A stretch of DNA of 9,312 nt from JBBRLG01 sp038231495 (GTDB lineage: Bacteria > Planctomycetota > Planctomycetia > Gemmatales > Gemmataceae): positions 1 to 9,312 of the forward strand of contig JBBRLG010000286.1 of the NCBI GenBank assembly GCA_038231495.1, written 5' to 3'. Positions 6,633 through 9,312 of the stretch are shown one piece after another (position 1 is the stretch's first letter; each line of letters opens with the position of its first letter). The translations under genes and the position numbers were made by a program. The notes under the pieces are model-generated. The model had not been told where the DNA came from. It searched no databases and worked only from the letters and a program-made list of their open reading frames with translations.

Positions 6633-6731
6633 TTACTTTTGTTGTGGACGCAGTTTCGCATAGAAAAAAACACCGGCGAGCGGGGTCGCGTGAGCGCCCA
6701 GAGGGGCACCCGGCGTAGGCACTTCGTTCAT
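6633..6731 (-). CDS. 32-codon ORF coupled to the bpX2-like stop; possible stub of the displaced vWA start
   Basis: The ATG at 6731 overlaps the bpX2-like stop as ATGA, the same junction used between the other operon genes, but the frame ends at a TAA after 32 residues. It begins M-N-E-V, the same four residues as the vWA protein, then becomes Pro/Ala/Gly-rich with no recognisable domain. Its stop lies 16 bases before the antitoxin ATG, so it could pass ribosomes on to the TA pair. I read it as a remnant or by-product of an insertion rather than a functional protein, but a leader-peptide role is possible. Confidence 0.3.
   Translation of the reverse strand: MNEVPTPGAPLGAHATPLAGVFFYAKLRPQQK
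6664..6692 (-). terminator. Weak candidate intrinsic terminator
   Basis: On the minus strand CAC-GCGA and TCGC-CG-GTG can pair (7 base pairs with a 2-base bulge, 6-base loop) and are followed at once by seven T residues. It lies after the bpX2-like gene and ahead of the antitoxin, so it could separate the two transcripts. The stem is short and bulged, so readthrough is likely. Confidence 0.35.
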
Positions 6732-6734
6732 GGG
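6721..6734 (-). repeat. Near-direct repeat, copy A (bpX2-like stop/ATG junction)
   Basis: On the minus strand this reads CCCATGAACGAAGT and spans the ATGA stop/start overlap of the bpX2-like gene. It matches copy B at the vWA start (5714-5727) in 13 of 14 bases. It marks the upstream boundary of the presumed inserted segment. Confidence 0.55.
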
Positions 6735-7456
6735 GCACCCACCCCCCCGGCGCGGCGGACGCCGGCCCGCGTCGCCGCCCGGAAGACGCCCCGGTCCACG
6801 ACCTCCACCCCGGCTTCGCGGATAAAAACGATCTCGTCGCGCGACAATGCGAACGCCTCGCGGAGTGCGCTTTCCGGCAGTTGCGGCTCGGCACGAAAGC
6901 CGAGCGGTAGAAAGACGCTGCGGCCCCAAAAGCGGACCGCACCGGGCAGCGGCGGCAGGCGGATACCCAACATCAGCACGCGCCCGTCGAGGGTCGCGAT
7001 TTCGACCGCGGCCAGGGCGTGCGTCGTCGCCCCGTCCGCCCACCGCAGCAACTCCGCCGCGGCGCATTCCAGCGCGGCGGTGCGCCGCGGCGCGTCGTCG
7101 CGCACCAGGCGCAAGGCCACCGGGTCGCCCTTCGAGTGTGGTTGATCCTCCGCCTTGAAAGGCGCGGGCGACAGCAGGTGCAACAGCGTCTGCGCGTCCG
7201 CGTCGTCGGGGACGTTGAAGACCGGCAAGTGTCGTCCGGGAACGTACCAATTGCCGTCGCGCCGCTCGAACACTTCCGCCCCCCGGATCGGCAAGACGCG
7301 GCGGAGAACGGTGCCGTCGCCGGGCGGCCAGCGCAACCAGATGCGCTCGCCGACGCGGCGGGCACGCACCGCGGGCGACGTGCGCAGCGCGGCCAGCAGG
7401 GGCAGGGCTTCGTGCGGGATGCTCGCACAACAAACGTTGCCGAGGGGTAGGGTCAT
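6728..7456 (-). CDS. bpX2-like protein of a MoxR-vWA ternary conflict system
   Basis: This is a 242-residue protein of unknown biochemical activity. I match it from memory to the bpX2 family of accessory domains found beside MoxR and vWA genes. Telling stretches are WLRWPPGDGTVLRRVLPIRG (40-59), VFERRDGNWYVPGRHLPVF (62-80), LPPLPGAVRFWGRSVFLPLG (167-186) and the acidic helix PESALREAFAL (194-204). It looks like a two-part alpha/beta globular protein without signal peptide or membrane segment. The ATG overlaps the MoxR stop (ATGA) and has no ribosome site of its own, so translation is probably coupled to MoxR. Longer upstream starts, back to 7816, would run inside the MoxR gene in another frame and are rejected. 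Its own stop overlaps the ATG of the 32-codon ORF, where the vWA gene would be expected. Confidence 0.8.
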   Translation of the reverse strand: MTLPLGNVCCASIPHEALPLLAALRTSPAVRARRVGERIWLRWPPGDGTVLRRVLPIRGAEVFERRDGNWYVPGRHLPVFNVPDDADAQTLLHLLSPAPFKAEDQPHSKGDPVALRLVRDDAPRRTAALECAAAELLRWADGATTHALAAVEIATLDGRVLMLGIRLPPLPGAVRFWGRSVFLPLGFRAEPQLPESALREAFALSRDEIVFIREAGVEVVDRGVFRAATRAGVRRAGGVGAP

Positions 7457-8586
7457 GCGCGGCCCAACCGTTCCAATAACTTGCCCGTCCGCTGCAACAG
7501 GTGCTGCCGGGCCGCGTCGTCGGCGAGCCACGCCGCGCGGTCGGCGAGGTTGGTCACGCGCTCGCGCAACCGGGCCAGGGCCACCAGGCCGCGCTCGCCG
7601 CCGTCGAGTTCGTGCTCCGCCCCGTCGAGCTGCCGGGCAAGGTCTTCGCCATCGACGTGGTTGCCGACCGCGGCCAGCGGGTGCGCGTTCGCCTCGTCTG
7701 GGTGCTGTTCGAGGACGCCTTGCACGAGCGCGTGCAACGGTCCGATCTGCTCCGCCCGGTCCCAGACGTAGCGCAGTACCCACAGGTCGGAAGCGGCGGC
7801 GGTCCCGCGACCGCACAGCAGCGCCGACGCCGCGAGGAGCTTCATGACCTTGACCGCGCGCCGGTCCGACAGCGCGACGCCCAGGTCGCGCACTTTGAAA
7901 ACGACTTCGGCGTACAACTCGCGCACCGGCTTGAGGTCCACGTCGTACACGCGCTTCGACAGTTCGCGCAAGTCCGCCGCCGAGACGATGGCGGGGATCG
8001 AAGCGGAGCGCTCCAATTCCCAGCCGGCGGTGAGCAGTTGCGGCATGGACTCGCGCCGCAGGTTGTCCACATGGCAGCGCAACAGGAAGCGGTCGAACAG
8101 TGCCCTCAGCGCGTCGTCCTCGGGCAGGTGGTTGGAAGCCGAGAAGAGCGACAGCAACGGCAGCGCGTGCGTCTCGGCGCCACGGCGGTAGACGCGCTCG
8201 TTCAGGACGGTGAGCAGGTTGTTGAGGATGGCGCTGTTGGCGTTGAACAACTCGTCGAGGAAGACGAACTCCGCTTCGGGCAACATGCCGGTCGTCACGG
8301 TGGCGACGACGCCCGCGCGCAGGCGCACGATGTCGATTGGGCCGAAGATTTCGTTCGGCTCCGAGAAGCGCGTGAGCATGTATTCAAAGTAGCGGGCCTT
8401 CAGCGCCAACGCGAATTGGCGGATCAGCGCCGACTTGGCCGTGCCGGGCGGCCCGTACAGGAACAGGTGCTCGCCGGCGACGGCGGCCAGGGCGATCAGG
8501 TCCACGACTTCGTCGCGGTCCACGAACCGCGCCTTGAGCGGCTCGACCACTTCGCGGCGCAACGGGGCGACGGCATCCGGGGTCAC
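7453..8586 (-). CDS. MoxR/RavA-like AAA+ ATPase of a MoxR-vWA ternary conflict system
   Basis: This 377-residue ATPase is the energy-using core of the system; MoxR proteins act with vWA partners to remodel or load target complexes. All key motifs are present: Walker A GPPGTAKS (45-52), a RavA-like LTRFSEPNEIFGPIDI segment (71-86), Walker B FVFLDE (107-112) with D111/E112, sensor 1 at SASN (N152), arginine finger in FDRFLLR (164-170) and sensor 2 SDRR (240-243). It should therefore be catalytically active. A helical lid follows, then a charged C-terminal tail of about 85 residues. The start is GTG at 8586, in a GTGA overlap with the upstream gene's stop, with AGGGGAG 7 bases before it. The open frame extends upstream to 8985, but that extension lies wholly within the upstream gene and has the low-complexity Arg/Gly character of a shadow frame. 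Confidence 0.93.
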   Translation of the reverse strand: MTPDAVAPLRREVVEPLKARFVDRDEVVDLIALAAVAGEHLFLYGPPGTAKSALIRQFALALKARYFEYMLTRFSEPNEIFGPIDIVRLRAGVVATVTTGMLPEAEFVFLDELFNANSAILNNLLTVLNERVYRRGAETHALPLLSLFSASNHLPEDDALRALFDRFLLRCHVDNLRRESMPQLLTAGWELERSASIPAIVSAADLRELSKRVYDVDLKPVRELYAEVVFKVRDLGVALSDRRAVKVMKLLAASALLCGRGTAAASDLWVLRYVWDRAEQIGPLHALVQGVLEQHPDEANAHPLAAVGNHVDGEDLARQLDGAEHELDGGERGLVALARLRERVTNLADRAAWLADDAARQHLLQRTGKLLERLGRA

Positions 8587-9203
8587 CGATTTGCTCCCCT
8601 CTCCGACAAGACGAGGTTGACGAACTCTTCGGCCCGGTTCCGCGGCTGCCAGGCGGGGCGCGGATTGTCGGCGAAGCGCTCCGCGTACAGGAGTTGCAGC
8701 CCCGGATGGCCGCCGAAAGCCGGCGGGGTCGTCGGCCCGTCGTCCACGCCGCCCAGGACGCCGGACAGCGGCCACTGGCGACAGACCGTTGCCAACGAGC
8801 GCGTCAACGCATCGTCCACCGCGACGGCCCGCGCCCGGTGATAAATCGATGGCAGGAAACGCAGCACCAGGTCCGCCGACAGGTGTTGGGCCGGATCGCC
8901 GCTTGGGTCGGGCATCTTCACGCCGGCCTCGACTTCGGCGTTCTCCGCGACGTGATTGACCAGAAACCAGCAGGCGTTCCGGCAACAGTCGGCCGCCTGG
9001 AGCGCGACGGTTGTGTCAAACGGCAGCAGCGGGCCGGCCACGTCGAGCCGGTAGTCGGCGTAGGCCGACTTCAGCCAGGCGCTTGCCGCGGCGCGCTCGC
9101 CCGGTTCAGACACGGGGCGGTCGCGCAACACGACGCTACCCTGGCCGAGCAAACGTTGCAGGAAGTCCGTCAAGGAATTCACGAAGGGGACTCGTGAGGA
9201 CAA
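8583..9203 (-). CDS. bpX4-like small protein, first gene of the ternary system
   Basis: This is a protein of 206 residues (199 from an alternative GTG at 9182). It is mostly alpha-helical by eye, with a leading amphipathic helix (NSLTDFLQRLLG, 9-20), a Cys-containing helix (AADCCRNACWFLVNHV, 70-85) and a C-terminal segment ending in a helix (NRAEEFVNLVLSERG). I match it, with less certainty than MoxR, to the bpX4 family of MoxR-vWA accessory domains. Its function is unknown; it may act as an adaptor or regulator of the ATPase encoded next. Neither start is ideal: the TTG at 9203 has CAGG 5 bases upstream, while the GTG at 9182 has no clear ribosome site but a more usual leader length from the candidate promoter. 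The stop overlaps the MoxR GTG (GTGA). It is the first operon gene visible; the sequence before it is non-coding. Confidence 0.75.
   Translation of the reverse strand: MSSRVPFVNSLTDFLQRLLGQGSVVLRDRPVSEPGERAAASAWLKSAYADYRLDVAGPLLPFDTTVALQAADCCRNACWFLVNHVAENAEVEAGVKMPDPSGDPAQHLSADLVLRFLPSIYHRARAVAVDDALTRSLATVCRQWPLSGVLGGVDDGPTTPPAFGGHPGLQLLYAERFADNPRPAWQPRNRAEEFVNLVLSERGANR
8594..8600 (-). promoter_or_regulatory. Shine-Dalgarno of the MoxR gene
   Basis: AGGGGAG lies 7 bases before the GTG at 8586, inside the final codons of the upstream gene. It settles the choice of the GTG start over the longer reading frame. Confidence 0.7.
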
Positions 9204-9218
9204 TCGAACCTGCGTTCT

Positions 9219-9224
9219 ATTGTA
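9219..9224 (-). promoter_or_regulatory. Candidate -10 box (TACAAT) for the operon
   Basis: The minus strand reads TACAAT in a local AT-rich pocket just before the first gene. At the usual spacing the transcript would start near 9212, giving a leader of about 9 bases to the TTG or about 30 to the GTG. No recognisable -35 hexamer sits 16-18 bases upstream, so this is a weak call based on position and the hexamer alone. Confidence 0.35.
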
Positions 9225-9250
9225 CCTCGAAAATGAGGATGGCGACTCAC

Positions 9251-9301
9251 CGTAGCCGCAAGCGGCCCGCTTGCCGGCTGGACTGCGGCAACGCAGCCGG
9301 C
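9251..9301. repeat. REP-like palindromes upstream of the operon
   Basis: GCAAGCGG-C-CCGCTTGC (9258-9274) is a perfect 8+1+8 palindrome. It overlaps a second inverted pair, GCCGGCTG (9273-9280) and CAGCCGGC (9294-9301). The leading CGTAGCCGCAAGCGGCCCGC is nearly identical to the start of the palindrome within the left arm of the inverted repeat near 5801, so the two belong to one dispersed family. The element may continue past the window end. Confidence 0.65.
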
Positions 9302-9312
9302 CTGCAAGCCAG

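Noticed and set aside
6633..7433. A 266-codon frame reading through the bpX2-like gene
   Set aside because: It is an Arg/Ala-rich alternate frame of the bpX2-like gene. Only its last 32 codons, from 6731, are kept as a possible remnant.
7457..7816. An extended N-terminus for the bpX2-like protein
   Set aside because: It is a shadow of the MoxR C-terminus; the ATG at 7456 forms the ATGA junction typical of this operon.
7501..8841. A long plus-strand frame opposite MoxR (446 codons)
   Set aside because: It is the mirror frame of a high-GC gene, rich in Arg, Gln, Val and Gly, with no motifs. The minus strand encodes a clear ATPase.
8587..8985. An extended N-terminus for the MoxR ATPase
   Set aside because: It lies entirely inside the upstream bpX4-like gene in another frame and is Arg/Gly/Pro-rich low complexity. 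The GTG at 8586 has a good ribosome site and the GTGA overlap.

Overview
The window reads as a high-GC planctomycete chromosome, most like the Gemmata group. That is an inference from the gene families, the high GC of most coding sequence (hand counts of 65-77% in sample lines) and the REP-like palindromes; no rRNA or marker gene is present to prove it. Every credible gene lies on the minus strand, so transcription runs from about 9210 down to 92.

The main content is one long operon of the MoxR-vWA-beta-propeller ('bpX') ternary type. Comparative genomics has predicted these to be NTP-dependent biological conflict systems; I know of no experimental test. In transcription order the genes are: a 206-aa small protein (bpX4-like, 8583-9203), a 377-aa MoxR/RavA-like AAA+ ATPase (7453-8586), a 242-aa bpX2-like protein (6728-7456), a 959-aa vWA plus beta-propeller protein (2845-5724), and a 918-aa protein with a bpX6-like N-terminus, a TPR-like helical array and a C-terminal propeller (92-2848). 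Consecutive genes share ATGA or GTGA stop/start overlaps. The likely division of labour is an ATPase motor (MoxR), a vWA adaptor, large propeller/TPR proteins as recognition parts, and small bpX accessories.

The operon is interrupted once. Between the bpX2-like gene and the vWA gene lies about 1 kb of lower-GC DNA. It carries a type II toxin-antitoxin pair (DUF2281-like antitoxin 6410-6616, PemK/MazF-like toxin 6072-6413) followed by 347 bases of non-coding, palindrome-rich sequence. The bpX2-like stop still overlaps an ATG by the usual ATGA, but that ATG opens a reading frame of only 32 codons. Its first four codons (M-N-E-V) match the first four of the vWA gene 1 kb away, with 13 of 14 bases shared around the ATG. 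The simplest reading is that the vWA gene once began at this overlap and that the TA and repeat segment was later inserted, duplicating the start.

Other notable points are a vWA domain that has lost its MIDAS metal-site residues while the MoxR ATPase is intact, AT-richer patches confined to the two propeller regions, a 38-base-arm inverted repeat ahead of the vWA gene, and a related palindrome upstream of the whole operon at the window edge.
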